A DNA stretch of 64,000 bases from CAYTZH01 sp964442285. Lineage in GTDB: Bacteria > Myxococcota_A > UBA9160 > JAFDET01. A model generated the notes under the pieces. It was not told where the DNA came from and did not search any database. It saw only the letters and a program-made list of their open reading frames with translations. Positions 52,191 through 62,219 of this stretch are shown in pieces. Both the position numbers and the translations under genes were made by a program. The first letter of the stretch is position 1. Each line of letters begins with the position of its first letter. The stretch is from positions 124,001 to 188,000 of the forward strand of contig CAYTZH010000001.1 in NCBI GenBank assembly GCA_964442285.1, read 5' to 3'.

Positions 52191-53615
52191 ATGTCGGATC
52201 CCGCCATCCTCGAGGCCGTCTTCCACCGCATGCAGGACGCGGTGTTCGTGCTCGGACACGACGACCGCGTGGTGGACCTGAACCGGGCGGCCCGTCAGCT
52301 GCTCGGTCGCCGTCCGGAGCAGCCGATCGGGCGGAGCACGGGCGAGGTGCTCGCCGCGCACCGGCCCCTGCTGGCCGCGCTGGCCGATCTCGGGCTCGGC
52401 GAGGACGAGGTGACCCTGCGGGCGCCCGACGGACCCCGTCACTACCAGCTCCGCATCCAGCCGCTGCTCTCCGCGGACGGGGGCAGCCCGGGCCGGCTGC
52501 TCGTCCTCCACGACATCACCGACTACGCGGCCGCCATGGGTGAGCTCCACCGGGCCGAGGTGCGCAAGGCGGCGGTCCTCGAGGCGTCGCTCGACTGCGT
52601 CATCACCCTCGACGCCGAGGGCCGGGTCGCGGAGTTCAACCCGGCGGCCGAGGCCACCTTCGGCCTGCCCCGCGACCGCGTGATCGGTCGGCCCCTGACG
52701 GATTTCCTGACGCCCGACGAGGGGACCCGCCTGGCGGCCGACCTGCAGACCTTCCTGTGCACCGGGTCCTCGCCGGGGGTGGGTCGACGGCGCGAGGCCG
52801 TGTCGGTGCGGGCCGACGGCAGCGAGTTCCCCGCCGAGATCACCGTCGTGGCCCTGGACGATCCGCCCCAGCCGGCCTTCACGATCTTCCTGCGCGACAT
52901 CACCGAGCGGAGGCAGATCGAGAGCCTGAAGGAGGAGCTGGTGGCGACGGTGAGCCACGAGCTGCGCACGCCGCTCACCAGCCTGCGGGGCTTCGCCGAG
53001 CTGCTGCTCGAGCGGGAGTTCCCCCCGGAGAAGGCGAAGCACTTCCTGGGCATGATCCGGGACGAGGCCACGCGGCTGGCCCGTCTCGTCGACGACTTCC
53101 TCGACCTCAAGACCCTCGAGTTCGGGCGTCTGGTCGGCGAGCCCCGGCCGGTCGCGCTGCTGGACGCGGTGGAGCGCGCGGCGGCCTCCCTGGGCGGCCT
53201 GCCCCCGAGCCACGTCCTCACGGTGGACGTTCCCGATTCCGTGCCGCCGCTGGCCGCCGACCCCGACCGCCTGCATCAGGTGCTCACGAACCTGCTCTCG
53301 AACGCGATCAAGTTCTCTCCGGACGGCGGCACCGTGGCGGTGCAGGCGCGGACCTACGGCACCCTGGTCCTGATCTCCGTCCAGGACCCGGGCCTCGGCA
53401 TCTCGCCCCAGGACCAGAAAAAGCTCTTCGGGCGCTTCTTCCGCAGCGATGCGGTGCGCAAGCGGCACATCCGCGGCACCGGGCTGGGCCTCGCCCTGGT
53501 GAAGCAGATCGTCGAGGGCCACGGCGGCCGCATCGACGTGGAGAGCGCCGTCGGCCGCGGGAGCCTGTTCCGGATCACGCTCCCGGCCTGGGACGGGGAG
53601 GACACGCCCGGCTGA
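52191..53615 (+). CDS. Soluble tandem-PAS sensor histidine kinase
   Basis: Histidine kinase of 474 residues with no membrane segments. Two PAS domains (about 5-115 and 125-245, the second ending FTIFLRDITERRQIE) are followed by HisKA with H-box VATVSHELRTPLTSL (His near 255) and a HATPase domain (NLLSNAIKFSPDGG, VQDPGLGIS, GTGLGLALVKQIVEGHGG). ATG 52191 is used; ATG 52179 in frame is also possible. Being divergent from the receiver + HD-GYP pair, it probably forms a two-component system with them. Confidence 0.92.
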   Translation: MSDPAILEAVFHRMQDAVFVLGHDDRVVDLNRAARQLLGRRPEQPIGRSTGEVLAAHRPLLAALADLGLGEDEVTLRAPDGPRHYQLRIQPLLSADGGSPGRLLVLHDITDYAAAMGELHRAEVRKAAVLEASLDCVITLDAEGRVAEFNPAAEATFGLPRDRVIGRPLTDFLTPDEGTRLAADLQTFLCTGSSPGVGRRREAVSVRADGSEFPAEITVVALDDPPQPAFTIFLRDITERRQIESLKEELVATVSHELRTPLTSLRGFAELLLEREFPPEKAKHFLGMIRDEATRLARLVDDFLDLKTLEFGRLVGEPRPVALLDAVERAAASLGGLPPSHVLTVDVPDSVPPLAADPDRLHQVLTNLLSNAIKFSPDGGTVAVQARTYGTLVLISVQDPGLGISPQDQKKLFGRFFRSDAVRKRHIRGTGLGLALVKQIVEGHGGRIDVESAVGRGSLFRITLPAWDGEDTPG

Positions 53616-53695
53616 CGCCGCGGAAGTGTCGGCGCTGCGCTGCACCGCTGCCGTCGCCCAGCTGCAGCCGCCGCGGCGCACGGGCGCCTGCGCGT

Positions 53696-53733
53696 CCGCG
53701 GGAGCCCTGCGCGCCCGCGGGAGCCTTGCGCGC
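53696..53733. repeat. 19-bp tandem duplication in intergenic region
   Basis: Two copies of a 19-bp unit starting CCGCGGGAGCC (53696-53714 and 53715-53733) differ at one base. They lie in the 171-base gap before the second RND adaptor gene. No promoter was recognised in the gap. Confidence 0.8.
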
Positions 53734-53786
53734 CTGGCATCCCTCTTGCTCTCCTCCGGTCCGGGATCGAGCGGAGGACGAAGAGG

Positions 53787-55019
53787 ATGCGCACCCGGAT
53801 GCGCTGGCTGAGCCTGGCGGTGCTGGCGGCGAGCGGCCTGGGGGCCTGGGGCCTCGCCCGGGGCGGGGCCGGGACGCCGCCCCCGCCACCGGAGCCCGCC
53901 GCGGCCTCCGTGGCGGTGGTGGTGGCCGCTCCGACGCCGGTGCCCGTCGTCGTCCGCACCCACGGCACGGTCCAGGCGCGGACGCAGATCGAGCTCGTGG
54001 CCGAGGTCCCGGGGCGGGTGGCCCGGGTCGCCCCGGCCCTGGCCGCCGGGGGCTTCTTCGAGGCCGGGGACGTCCTCCTCGAGCTCGACGACCGCGATCT
54101 GCGCCTGGCGCTCGAGCGGGCCCTGGCCGCGCGGCAGCGGCGCGAGAGCGAGCGCGCGCTGCGCTCCGCCGAGCACCGGCGCCTGCGGGCCCTGGCCGCG
54201 CGCGAGTACGCCAGCAGCGCCCGTCTCGAGGCGGCGGCCCACGCCGAGCGGATCGCCGAGGCGGTCCTGCGGGAGGCGCGTGCCGCCGCCGCCCAGGCGC
54301 GCCACGACCTCGAGCGCGCGCGGATCCGGGCTCCCTTCGCGGGCCGCGTGGGGTCGCGCTTCGCCGACGTGGGCAGCTTCGTGTCCCGAGGCCGGGCGGT
54401 GGCCCGGATCTACGCCACCGACTACGCCGAGGTGCGTCTGCCGGTGCCGACGGCCGAGCTGGCCCACCTGGAGCTCCCGCGTCCGGATCTCCGCCTGGAC
54501 GCGGAGGCCGGGGGGCCCCGGGTGCGCCTGGAGGCGCCCTTCGCCGGCCGGCTCGGGCGCTGGTCCGCCCGGATCGTGCGCATCGAGGGGGAGATCGCCG
54601 CCCGCACCCGGACCCTGCACGCCGTTGCCCGGGTGGAGGACCCCTACGCGCGGCAGCGCGAAGGGCTGCCCCTGCCCGTGGGCCAGTTCGTGTCGGCGGA
54701 GATCCGCGGACGGACCCTCGAGGCGGCGTTCGCGCTGCCCCGCAGCGCCCTCGATCCCTCGGACCGGGTCTGGGTGGTGGACGCGACGCAGCGCCTGCGG
54801 GCGCGGGAGGTCGCCGTGGCCCGGGCCGACGCCGGGGGGGTGGTGGTGACCCGCGGCCTCGCCGCGGGCGAGCGCGTTCTGGTGGACCCGGTCGGCGCTG
54901 TGGAGGGTGCACGGGTGCGCCCGGTCGGGGCCCAGGAGTCCGCCGGTCGCGTCTGCGAAGGGCCGTCGGCCTGTCGGGCGGTCTCCGGGGGGCCGCCGGG
55001 AGGCGCTCCGTCGCCGTGA
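53787..55019 (+). CDS. RND periplasmic adaptor (HlyD family), second system
   Basis: Membrane-fusion protein of 410 residues. A basic start and hydrophobic helix (WLSLAVLAASGLGAWGLA) are followed by a Pro-rich linker, lipoyl halves (EVPGRVARVAPALAAGG and ARIRAPFAGRVGSRFADVGS), an Ala/Arg-rich coiled-coil hairpin (about 105-170) and beta-barrel domain. The last 40 residues are Gly/Pro-rich with two Cys and look unstructured. The permease gene follows after 10 bases. Related only distantly to the adaptor at 49695-50867. Confidence 0.9.
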   Translation: MRTRMRWLSLAVLAASGLGAWGLARGGAGTPPPPPEPAAASVAVVVAAPTPVPVVVRTHGTVQARTQIELVAEVPGRVARVAPALAAGGFFEAGDVLLELDDRDLRLALERALAARQRRESERALRSAEHRRLRALAAREYASSARLEAAAHAERIAEAVLREARAAAAQARHDLERARIRAPFAGRVGSRFADVGSFVSRGRAVARIYATDYAEVRLPVPTAELAHLELPRPDLRLDAEAGGPRVRLEAPFAGRLGRWSARIVRIEGEIAARTRTLHAVARVEDPYARQREGLPLPVGQFVSAEIRGRTLEAAFALPRSALDPSDRVWVVDATQRLRAREVAVARADAGGVVVTRGLAAGERVLVDPVGAVEGARVRPVGAQESAGRVCEGPSACRAVSGGPPGGAPSP

Positions 55020-55029
55020 GACCCGCGCC

Positions 55030-58000
55030 GTGAGACGTCTCGTCGCCGCCTTCGTCGAGAACCCGGTCGCCGCCAACCTGGTGCTCCTGGTGGTGGTGGT
55101 CGCCGGCCTGGTGAGCCTCCCGGGCCTGCGCCAGGAGACCTTCCCCCACGTGGCCTTCGACCAGGTGGTGGTGCGCGTGGACTACCCCGGCGCGGCCCCG
55201 GACGAGGTGGAGCAGTCCATCTGCGTGCGGCTGGAGGAGCTCGTCCACGGCGTGCGCGGCGTCGACCGGGTCTTCGCGCGGGCCGCCGAAGGGGTCGGCG
55301 TGGTCTGGGCCGAGCTCGGCGTGGGCGCCGACGCCCAGGAGGTCCTGGACGAGATCCGCACGCGGGTGGACGCCCTGGACGACCTCCCCGCCGATGCCGA
55401 GCCGCCCGTCGTGCGGGAGCTCCGGGACGACAGCGTCCTGCTCGGCGTCGCGATCCACGGCCACGTGGACGAGGCGACCCTGCGCCAGCTCGGGGAGCGG
55501 GTGCGCGACGAGCTGGCGGCGCTGCCCGAGATCCATCGCGCCGAGCTCGTCGGCGTGCGCGCGCCGGAGCTGGCGGTGGAGGTCTCGGAGGTGGCCCTGC
55601 GCCGCCACGGACTCGGGTTCGACGACGTCGTGGCGGCGGTCCGCGCCTCCTCCCTCGAGCTTCCGGGCGGAACCCTGCGCACGGGAGCCGGCGAGGTGCT
55701 GCTCCGGACCCAGGCCCGCGCCTACCGGGCCCCGGAGTTCGCGGCGCTGGTGCTGCTCACCGCCCCGGACGGCACCCGGGTGCGTCTGGGCGACGTGGCC
55801 CGGGTGGTGGACGGCTTCGCGGAGAGCGACGAGTACGTCCGCTTCGACGGGCGTCCCGCCGCCGTGGTGCGCGTGCGCTCGAGCGAGCCCCGCAACCCCA
55901 TCGCCATCTCCGAGGCCGTCCGCGCCTACGTCGAGGCCCTGCGTCCCGGGCTGCCGGCGGGGCTGGCGGCGGACGTCTCGGGGGACTGGTCTCAGCCGTT
56001 CCGCAGCCGGCGCGATCTCCTCCTGCGCAGCGGCGCCCAGGGGCTCGCGCTGATCCTCGCGGTGCTGGCGCTCTTCCTGCGCCTGCGACTGGCCCTGTGG
56101 GTGACGGCCGGCATCCCCCTCGCGTTCCTCGGCGCGCTCCTCGTGCTGCCCAGCGCCGAGGTCTCCATCAACATGATGTCGCTGTTCGCCTTCATCGTGG
56201 CCCTCGGCCTGGTGGTCGACGACGCCATCGTGGTGGGGGAGAACATCGATCGGCACCAGCGCCGCTGCGGCGACGCCGTGCGCGGCGCGGTGGAGGGCGC
56301 GTCCGAGATGATCGTGCCCGTGTCGGTCGCGGTCCTCACCACCGTGCTCTTCCTGCTGCCCGCGCTCTCGCTTCCGACGCAGGCCGGCAAGGTGGCCTAC
56401 TCCCTGGGCGTGGTGGTGATCGCGTGCCTGGTGTTCTCCCTGGTGGAGTCCCTGCTGGTGCTTCCCGCGCACCTGGCCGGCCATGGGGGGCCGCCCCGGG
56501 ACGCGGCCCCCCGCCCCCTGCGGCGGCTGCAGTCACGGGTGGCCGCGGCCCTCGACCGCTTCGTCGCCGGGGTGTATCAGCCCGGGCTGGACGCGGCGCT
56601 GCGCCATCCGGGCTTCGTCGCCGCGCTCTCGCTGGGGCTGCTGGTCCTGTCCGTGGGCGTCGTCTCCGGCGGCTGGGTGCGCTGGAGCTTCTTCCCCGAC
56701 GCGGAGGACGACTACGTCTACGCCCAGGTGTTGCTGCCCGCGGGCACCCGGGCCGGGGCGGTGGGCGCGGTGATGGCGCGGTTGGAGAAGGCGGCGGCCC
56801 GGGTGGTGGCGCGTGCGGAGGCCGAGACCGGCGCCCCCGTGCTCGACCACGTCACCGCCAGCGTGGGCGACGCGCCCTACTTCCACGACGACTTCGGGAC
56901 CGGCGGCGACGGCCCGAACGTGGGGCGGGTGCGCCTCGAGCTGCTGCCGGCCGAGGTGCGCCGGGTCTCGAGCCTCGAGCTCGCGGAGCGCTGGCGGGAG
57001 GCCGTCGGCGCCGTGCCCGGCGCCCTGCAGCTGGCCTTCTGGGGCACCGACTTCGGTCCGGGGGGGGCCGACCTCGACGTAGCGCTCTCGGGTCCCGACG
57101 CGGCCGTCGACGCGGCGGCCGATGCGCTGGTGGCCCGCTTCGCCGCGACCGCCGGCGTGCGCGACGTCGGCGACTCCCGCACGGGCGGCAAGCAGGAGGT
57201 GAGGCTGCGCATCCGGCCCGAGGCCGAGGCCCATGGCCTGACCCTCGCGGAGCTGGCCCGACAGGTGCGCCAGGGATTCCACGGCGCGGAGGTCCAGCGC
57301 ATCCCCCGCGGTCGCCAGGACGTCCGCGTGGTGGTGCGCTACCCCCCCGCCGAGCGGCGCTCCCTGGCGGACCTGGAGCGCATCTGGGTCCGCACGCCCC
57401 GGGGCGACGAGGTGCCGTTCTCGGCCGTGGCGCGGGTGGAGCGGGGGCGGGGCTACGCGACCATCGAGCGGCGGGATCGTCAGCGATCGGTGCGGATCCG
57501 CGCCGACGTGGACGCCCGCAGCGTCGATCCCCGGGCGGTACGCGCCGTCCTCTACGGTGGACTCCCGGCACTGGTCGCGTCGCATCCCGGTGTCGAGTAT
57601 GCCGTCGACGGCGCCTCGCGGGAGGAGTCCGAGATGCTCGGCGCGCTCGCCCGCGGCTGGCTGGTGGCGCTGGTCGCGGCCTACGCGCTGCTGGCGGTGC
57701 CCCTGCGCTCCTACCTGCAGCCGCTGCTGATCCTGGCGGCGGTCCCCTTCGGCTTCGTCGGGGCCGTGGTGGGGCACTGGGTGCTGGGCCTGCAGCTCTC
57801 CGCGTTCTCGATGATCGGGCTGGTGGCCCTCACCGGCGTGGTGATCAACGACGCCCTGGTGCTCATCGACCGGGCCAACGGGGAGCGCCGCGGGGGGCTG
57901 TCGCCGCGGGCGGCGGTGCGGGAGGCCGGCGCCACCCGCTTCCGGCCCATCCTGCTCACCTCGCTGACCACGTTCTTCGGGCTGCTGCCGCTGCTCTTCG

Positions 58001-58230
58001 AGCGCAGCGCCCAGGCCGACTGGCTGAAGCCCATGGCGGTCACGCTCGCCTTCGGGGTGGTGCTCGCGACCGCGATCACCCTGGTGCTGGTGCCCGCCGG
58101 CTACGTGATGGTGGAGGGGCTCCGGGACGCCCTCGGCCGGCGCGCGGCGCCGGCCGGGGACCCTGCTGACGTCAGGCCTGTGCCCGTCGCAGCGCCTCGA
58201 TGCGCTCCTCGAGCGGCGGGTGGCTCATGA
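55030..58230 (+). CDS. RND efflux pump permease, second system
   Basis: RND permease of 1066 residues. The N-terminus is [20 protein letters not shown]; helix 4 carries [15 protein letters not shown] and helix 10 region [34 protein letters not shown] and [10 protein letters not shown] belong to porter loops. No TolC gene follows. The GTG at 55030 is 10 bases after the adaptor stop. The last about 25 residues are not conserved and the gene end overlaps the htpX 3' end by 59 bases on the other strand. Confidence 0.92.
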   Translation: MRRLVAAFVENPVAANLVLLVVVVAGLVSLPGLRQETFPHVAFDQVVVRVDYPGAAPDEVEQSICVRLEELVHGVRGVDRVFARAAEGVGVVWAELGVGADAQEVLDEIRTRVDALDDLPADAEPPVVRELRDDSVLLGVAIHGHVDEATLRQLGERVRDELAALPEIHRAELVGVRAPELAVEVSEVALRRHGLGFDDVVAAVRASSLELPGGTLRTGAGEVLLRTQARAYRAPEFAALVLLTAPDGTRVRLGDVARVVDGFAESDEYVRFDGRPAAVVRVRSSEPRNPIAISEAVRAYVEALRPGLPAGLAADVSGDWSQPFRSRRDLLLRSGAQGLALILAVLALFLRLRLALWVTAGIPLAFLGALLVLPSAEVSINMMSLFAFIVALGLVVDDAIVVGENIDRHQRRCGDAVRGAVEGASEMIVPVSVAVLTTVLFLLPALSLPTQAGKVAYSLGVVVIACLVFSLVESLLVLPAHLAGHGGPPRDAAPRPLRRLQSRVAAALDRFVAGVYQPGLDAALRHPGFVAALSLGLLVLSVGVVSGGWVRWSFFPDAEDDYVYAQVLLPAGTRAGAVGAVMARLEKAAARVVARAEAETGAPVLDHVTASVGDAPYFHDDFGTGGDGPNVGRVRLELLPAEVRRVSSLELAERWREAVGAVPGALQLAFWGTDFGPGGADLDVALSGPDAAVDAAADALVARFAATAGVRDVGDSRTGGKQEVRLRIRPEAEAHGLTLAELARQVRQGFHGAEVQRIPRGRQDVRVVVRYPPAERRSLADLERIWVRTPRGDEVPFSAVARVERGRGYATIERRDRQRSVRIRADVDARSVDPRAVRAVLYGGLPALVASHPGVEYAVDGASREESEMLGALARGWLVALVAAYALLAVPLRSYLQPLLILAAVPFGFVGAVVGHWVLGLQLSAFSMIGLVALTGVVINDALVLIDRANGERRGGLSPRAAVREAGATRFRPILLTSLTTFFGLLPLLFERSAQADWLKPMAVTLAFGVVLATAITLVLVPAGYVMVEGLRDALGRRAAPAGDPADVRPVPVAAPRCAPRAAGGS

Positions 58231-59053
58231 ACAGCCGCGCGAAGCCCTTGCCCTTGCCGCCGGAGATGCCGAAGGCCTTCAGGCCCTCCGGAAGCGGCTC
58301 GCCGGCGCCCGACTTCAGACGCTCCAGCGCCGCGATCATGTTCGGGCGGCCGGCTAGGCGGGCGCCGCCCGCGTCGGCCCGGAACTCGCGGTAGCGCGAG
58401 AACCACATCACGATGATGCTCGCCAGGATGCCGAGCACCACCTGCGCCGCGATCGTCGCCACGAAGTAGCCGATCCCGTAGCCCCGCTCGGTCCGGAAGA
58501 CGACCCGATCCACGGTGTGGCCGATGATCCGCGAAAAGAAGAGCACGAAGGTGTTCACGACGCCCTGGATCAGCGCCAGGGTGATCATGTCGCCGTTGGC
58601 CACGTGGGCGATCTCGTGACCGAGCACCGCGTCGACCTCGTCGCGGGTCATGCCGCGCAGCAGCCCGGTGCTGACGGCCACCAGGGCCTTGTTCTTGCTG
58701 GCGCCGGTCGCGAAGGCGTTCGGGGGGCCGTCGTAGACCGCCACCTCCGGCATGCCGATGCCGGCGCCCTGGGCGTGCCGCTTCACCGTCTCCGTGAGCC
58801 AGAGCTCGACGTCGCTCCGCGGCTCCGTGATCACCTGGGCGCCCGTGGCGCGCTTGGCCATCCACTTGGAGACGAGCAGCGAGATGAACGAGCCGCCCAT
58901 GCCGAAGACGGCCGAGAAGATCAGCAGCGCCTCGTAGTTCAGGTCCACGCCGTTCTGGGCGAGGATGCTCTCGACGCCGAGCAGCTGGAGCACGATGGAG
59001 AGCACCACGAGGATCGCGATGTTCGTCATCAGGAACAGGAAGACCCGCTTCAT
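58172..59053 (-). CDS. htpX: Membrane zinc metalloprotease HtpX
   Basis: M48 protease of 293 residues that degrades misfolded inner-membrane proteins. Two N-terminal helices (about 4-24 and 42-60), the zinc motif HEIAH (146-150), a second helical pair (about 155-215), and the third zinc ligand in [13 protein letters not shown] are present; length matches E. coli HtpX. A GAGGAGG site precedes the ATG, and a TACCAT box lies about 50 bases upstream. The 3' end overlaps the convergent RND permease gene. Confidence 0.95.
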   Translation of the reverse strand: MKRVFLFLMTNIAILVVLSIVLQLLGVESILAQNGVDLNYEALLIFSAVFGMGGSFISLLVSKWMAKRATGAQVITEPRSDVELWLTETVKRHAQGAGIGMPEVAVYDGPPNAFATGASKNKALVAVSTGLLRGMTRDEVDAVLGHEIAHVANGDMITLALIQGVVNTFVLFFSRIIGHTVDRVVFRTERGYGIGYFVATIAAQVVLGILASIIVMWFSRYREFRADAGGARLAGRPNMIAALERLKSGAGEPLPEGLKAFGISGGKGKGFARLFMSHPPLEERIEALRRAQA

Positions 59054-59212
59054 CGATTCCTCCTCTGGAACGGGGCCGACCCCGCCAGGTCCGATTCGAA
59101 GGATGGTACGCAGCCCGGCAGCGTCAAATCGCCGTGTCCCGGGGGGAGTCCGCGAACAGGTAGGGTATCGCGTTCCCGGGCCGGCTTCTGGAGCCCTTGC
59201 GGAGCGGGACCC

Positions 59213-60154
59213 TCAGGCCGCAGGAGAGTAGAACTGCTGGCACCAGCGGCGCCACTCGCCGATCGGGCCGTCGCCGTCGCAGAGCAGGGGACGCTCGTCG
59301 TAGGTCTTGTTCTCCCAGATGGGGATGTCTTCGTCGAGCTGCTTCACGATGTCGGCGATGATGGCCCGGGCGACCCCGCCCCGCGGATCCCCGCCCTCGG
59401 TGTTCTTCTGGACGAAGGTGAAGCGCACGTCCACGTAGTCCTCGTCCACCGGCGTGATCCCGGCGATCAGCAGGGTGTCGCAGATGCCCGAGAAGCGGAT
59501 CGAGCTGCAGCCGAGGCCGAAGTTCTGGGAGTCGATGACGCCCTGCACGACCCCCTTGGGCGTCTTCATGTCGGCGCGCTGGATGGAGCGGCGCCAGGGC
59601 CCCTCGGCCGTGATCTCCGACTCCGGGACGATCATCGTGCCGTGGACGTAGCGGAAGTGGGCCCGGTCGACGCTGTTCTCGCCCAGCTCCTGGTTGCGGC
59701 TCTTCACGGTCCAGAAGTGGCGCGTGAGCTTGCCCCACGCGGGGTCGCCCACCTCCTCGAAGGCCGGCACCTCGAAGTCGGGCTCTTTCCCCTCGGCGTG
59801 GTACCAGGTCCAGATCATCTGGTTGCGCTCCACCACGCCCCACGGCTTCAGGGCCGCCCTCGGCGGGATGCGCTTGGCGTAGGGGACGTCCACGCAGGCG
59901 CCGCTGCCGTCGAAGCGCCAGCCGTGAAAGGGGCAGCGCAGGGTCTCGCCCTCCACCTTGCCGCCGTGGCCCAGGTGGGCGCCCAGGTGGGGACAGAAGG
60001 CGTCGATCACGCGGGCCTCCCCGGACTCGCTGCGGTACAGCACGAGGTCGCGCCCGAAGTAGCGCAGGGGCAGGACGTCGCCCGGCGCCAGCTCGTCGGC
60101 GTAGCCGACCTGGAACCAGCCGTTGGGGAGCGGAAAGGGGAAGTTGCGCGGCAT
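59213..60154 (-). CDS. Rieske non-haem iron oxygenase (KshA-like)
   Basis: Oxygenase of 313 residues. The Rieske cluster ligands are Cys54/His56 (AFCPHLGAH) and Cys74/His77 (CPFHGW); the mononuclear iron site is in GENSVDRAHFRYVHG (Asp163, His166, His171). The single-subunit layout with a HFxxVHG motif matches 3-ketosteroid 9-alpha-hydroxylase KshA and cholesterol 7-desaturase relatives. Substrate is probably a sterol or similar. ATG 60154 has AAGGAG upstream. A KstR-like operator (60219-60232) lies in the divergent spacer. No reductase gene is adjacent. Confidence 0.9.
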   Translation of the reverse strand: MPRNFPFPLPNGWFQVGYADELAPGDVLPLRYFGRDLVLYRSESGEARVIDAFCPHLGAHLGHGGKVEGETLRCPFHGWRFDGSGACVDVPYAKRIPPRAALKPWGVVERNQMIWTWYHAEGKEPDFEVPAFEEVGDPAWGKLTRHFWTVKSRNQELGENSVDRAHFRYVHGTMIVPESEITAEGPWRRSIQRADMKTPKGVVQGVIDSQNFGLGCSSIRFSGICDTLLIAGITPVDEDYVDVRFTFVQKNTEGGDPRGGVARAIIADIVKQLDEDIPIWENKTYDERPLLCDGDGPIGEWRRWCQQFYSPAA

Positions 60155-60217
60155 GGGGCACTCCTTGGGTGGGCGGCCGACCGCCTCGCTGCGTAGGATT
60201 GCGAAGATCGTCGAGAA

Positions 60218-61195
60218 ATGAAACACGTTCTATTCCGACACGGATTCCTCCGGCTCTTCAGCAGCTTGGCCCTGGGGGCCCTGCTCGCGAGCGGCTGCGG
60301 TCCCCCGGCGGACCCGGGCCGGACCCGGCCGAGCGGCGTGGACGCCACGCCCTACGCGCAGCGGGACCTCCGCGTGGACGGCCTGCGGATCCGCTACGTC
60401 GACGAAGGGCCGACCGAGCCCCTGGCGGATCCCCGGCGCGTCCGCGTCGCCGTGCTGATCCCCGGCCACACCTCCCGGATCGAGGAGGTGGACGGCCTGA
60501 TGCCGGTGCTCGCGCGCCAGCACCGGGTGCTGGTGCTCGACTTCCCCGGCAGCGGCTACGCCGAGAAGCCCGACCGCCGCTACGACCTGCGCCTCTACGA
60601 GGACACGCTGGTCGGCTTCCTCGACGCCCTGGGCGTGGGCCGGGTGCACCTGGTGGGCGGCAGCCTCGGCGGCAACCTGGCCCTGCGCACGGCCTACCGC
60701 TTCCCGGAGCGCGTCGAGCGGCTGGCGGTCTGGGCGCCGGGAAGCGCCTGGGAGTCGCGACCCTGGCTGGCATCGCTGATGCGGCGACTGGAGAGCTACG
60801 CCCTGTTCTGGCCCATCGTCTGGGTGCAGTCGCGCTACTGGTACGACGAGGACTTCGCCGACCGCGACGCCCTGCTGGCGGGCACCTTCGACTACTACCG
60901 CGAGGTCCTCGGGCCCGGCTTCGTCGCCATGTACTTCGGCATGGCGGCCACGCAGGTCGAGCAGAGCCTCTTCCCCCTCGCCCCGGAGATCCGCCACCCG
61001 GTCTGGCTGGCCTGGGGCGACCGGGACCACGGGGCCGACATGGGGAAGGGCGTCGCGAGGCTCCACGCCCTGCTGCCGCGCTCGGAGCTGCGGGTGTTCC
61101 CGGGGGCCGGGCACGCCCTGGCCAACGAGGTGACCGACACCCTGGCCGCCGAGGTCGACGCCTTCCTGCGTCGGCCGGCGGAGGAGCTCCCCTAG
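60218..61195 (+). CDS. Alpha/beta-hydrolase lipoprotein
   Basis: Hydrolase of 325 residues with a lipoprotein signal (ALLASGC). The nucleophile elbow GGSLGG (near 145), VAVLIPGHTSRIEE at the oxyanion position, DRDHG for the acid and GAGHALANE for the His make a full catalytic set. It would be anchored in the periplasm and cleave an ester, perhaps a lipid or steroid ester. Its start codon overlaps the KstR-like operator shared with the Rieske oxygenase. Confidence 0.88.
   Translation: MKHVLFRHGFLRLFSSLALGALLASGCGPPADPGRTRPSGVDATPYAQRDLRVDGLRIRYVDEGPTEPLADPRRVRVAVLIPGHTSRIEEVDGLMPVLARQHRVLVLDFPGSGYAEKPDRRYDLRLYEDTLVGFLDALGVGRVHLVGGSLGGNLALRTAYRFPERVERLAVWAPGSAWESRPWLASLMRRLESYALFWPIVWVQSRYWYDEDFADRDALLAGTFDYYREVLGPGFVAMYFGMAATQVEQSLFPLAPEIRHPVWLAWGDRDHGADMGKGVARLHALLPRSELRVFPGAGHALANEVTDTLAAEVDAFLRRPAEELP
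60219..60232. promoter_or_regulatory. KstR-like TetR operator, second copy
   Basis: TGAAACACGTTCTA fits TnnAACnnGTTnnA exactly and lies at the start codon of the alpha/beta hydrolase, 65 bases upstream of the divergent Rieske oxygenase start. Binding could repress both. It matches the core of the site at 18647-18660. Confidence 0.55.
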
Positions 61196-61220
61196 CCGGG
61201 CCCGGCGCTCCCCCGGGCGG

Positions 61221-62219
61221 CTACTCCCCGAAGAGCACCACCTCCTGCCAGGGGGGCAGGAGCGCGAGGGACGGCTGTTTTCCGGCCAGCCAGTCGACGG
61301 TGGCGCGGACGTCGCCGAACAGCGGCGGCGCCGGCCGGATCACCCCCGGGCCCAGGGTGAAGTCGTCGTAGTGGATCGGCAGGACCCGGCCCGCGTCGAC
61401 TGCCTCGACCACCTCGCGGTAGTACTGCTCCCGGTAGGCCTCGCCCTGGCGCCAGAGGTTGCCGATGCCCAGGGCGACCGCGTCGACCCGGACGTCGCGC
61501 AGGGCGCCCGGCTCCCAGCCGGCGCTCCCCTGGACCAGCAGGCTCCCGAGCTCGTGCTCGATCACGATCGACCAGGCTCCGCCCTCGCGGTAGGCCGACG
61601 CCGGGCACGGCGGCGAGAGGGGGCGCTCGATCTCCGTACCCAGGTCCCCGGCGCCGAAGGGGAGGGGGACGTGGCGCGAGGGCAGGAAGGTCACGCGGAA
61701 GGTGCCGAAGCCATAGGGGCGTTCCGGCTCCACCTCCAGGATCTGGCCACCGGGAAGGCCCCAGCCCCGGGCCACGTTGGCCGTGGAGCGCGAGCCCACC
61801 ACCACCGCGCCCGTCCGCCGCGCCACCTCGGGCGCGTCCATGCTGTGGTCGAAGTGGGAGTGCACCACCAGCACAGCCGCCGCCTTCTCGACGCCCGCCC
61901 GGGCGAGTCCGTGCTCGATGGCCTCGACGTCCGGCTCGATGGGCGCGTCGGTGAGCAGCGCCCACTTGCCGACCCGGGTGAAGAAGCCGTCGGTGAGCAG
62001 GGTGGTGTGACCGTCCGAGATCACCAGGGTGGCCACGCCCAGATAGGTGAGGGTCACCCGGGGCGTGCCCGCCGCGACCGGCGGCGCCGCCGGCAGCTCG
62101 TAGCGCGCCTCCCAGGGCGAGAGGTCGGGGAAGGCGCGCAGCTGGACCGCGAGCCAGCCCGCGCCGAGCGCGAGCCCCACGGCCAGGGCCCCGCCGAGGG
62201 TCGGCAGGCCCCGGCTCAC
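61221..62219 (-). CDS. Metallo-beta-lactamase-fold hydrolase, membrane-anchored
   Basis: MBL-fold protein of 332 residues with an N-terminal membrane segment (GGALAVGLALGAGWLAVQL). The metal motif is VHSHFDHSMD; FLPSRHVP and the C-terminal IHYDDFTLGP supply further ligands. The pattern resembles UlaG/NAPE-PLD-like hydrolases that act on lipids or lactones. The GTG start overlaps the stop of the Gfo/Idh/MocA gene (GTGA), so both are on one transcript. It faces the periplasm if the first segment is an anchor. Confidence 0.85.
   Translation of the reverse strand: MSRGLPTLGGALAVGLALGAGWLAVQLRAFPDLSPWEARYELPAAPPVAAGTPRVTLTYLGVATLVISDGHTTLLTDGFFTRVGKWALLTDAPIEPDVEAIEHGLARAGVEKAAAVLVVHSHFDHSMDAPEVARRTGAVVVGSRSTANVARGWGLPGGQILEVEPERPYGFGTFRVTFLPSRHVPLPFGAGDLGTEIERPLSPPCPASAYREGGAWSIVIEHELGSLLVQGSAGWEPGALRDVRVDAVALGIGNLWRQGEAYREQYYREVVEAVDAGRVLPIHYDDFTLGPGVIRPAPPLFGDVRATVDWLAGKQPSLALLPPWQEVVLFGE

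Noticed and set aside
53616..53786. A small gene between the PAS kinase and second RND adaptor
   Set aside because: The short open frame here is built from the 19-bp tandem repeat and has no ribosome site or conserved pattern.
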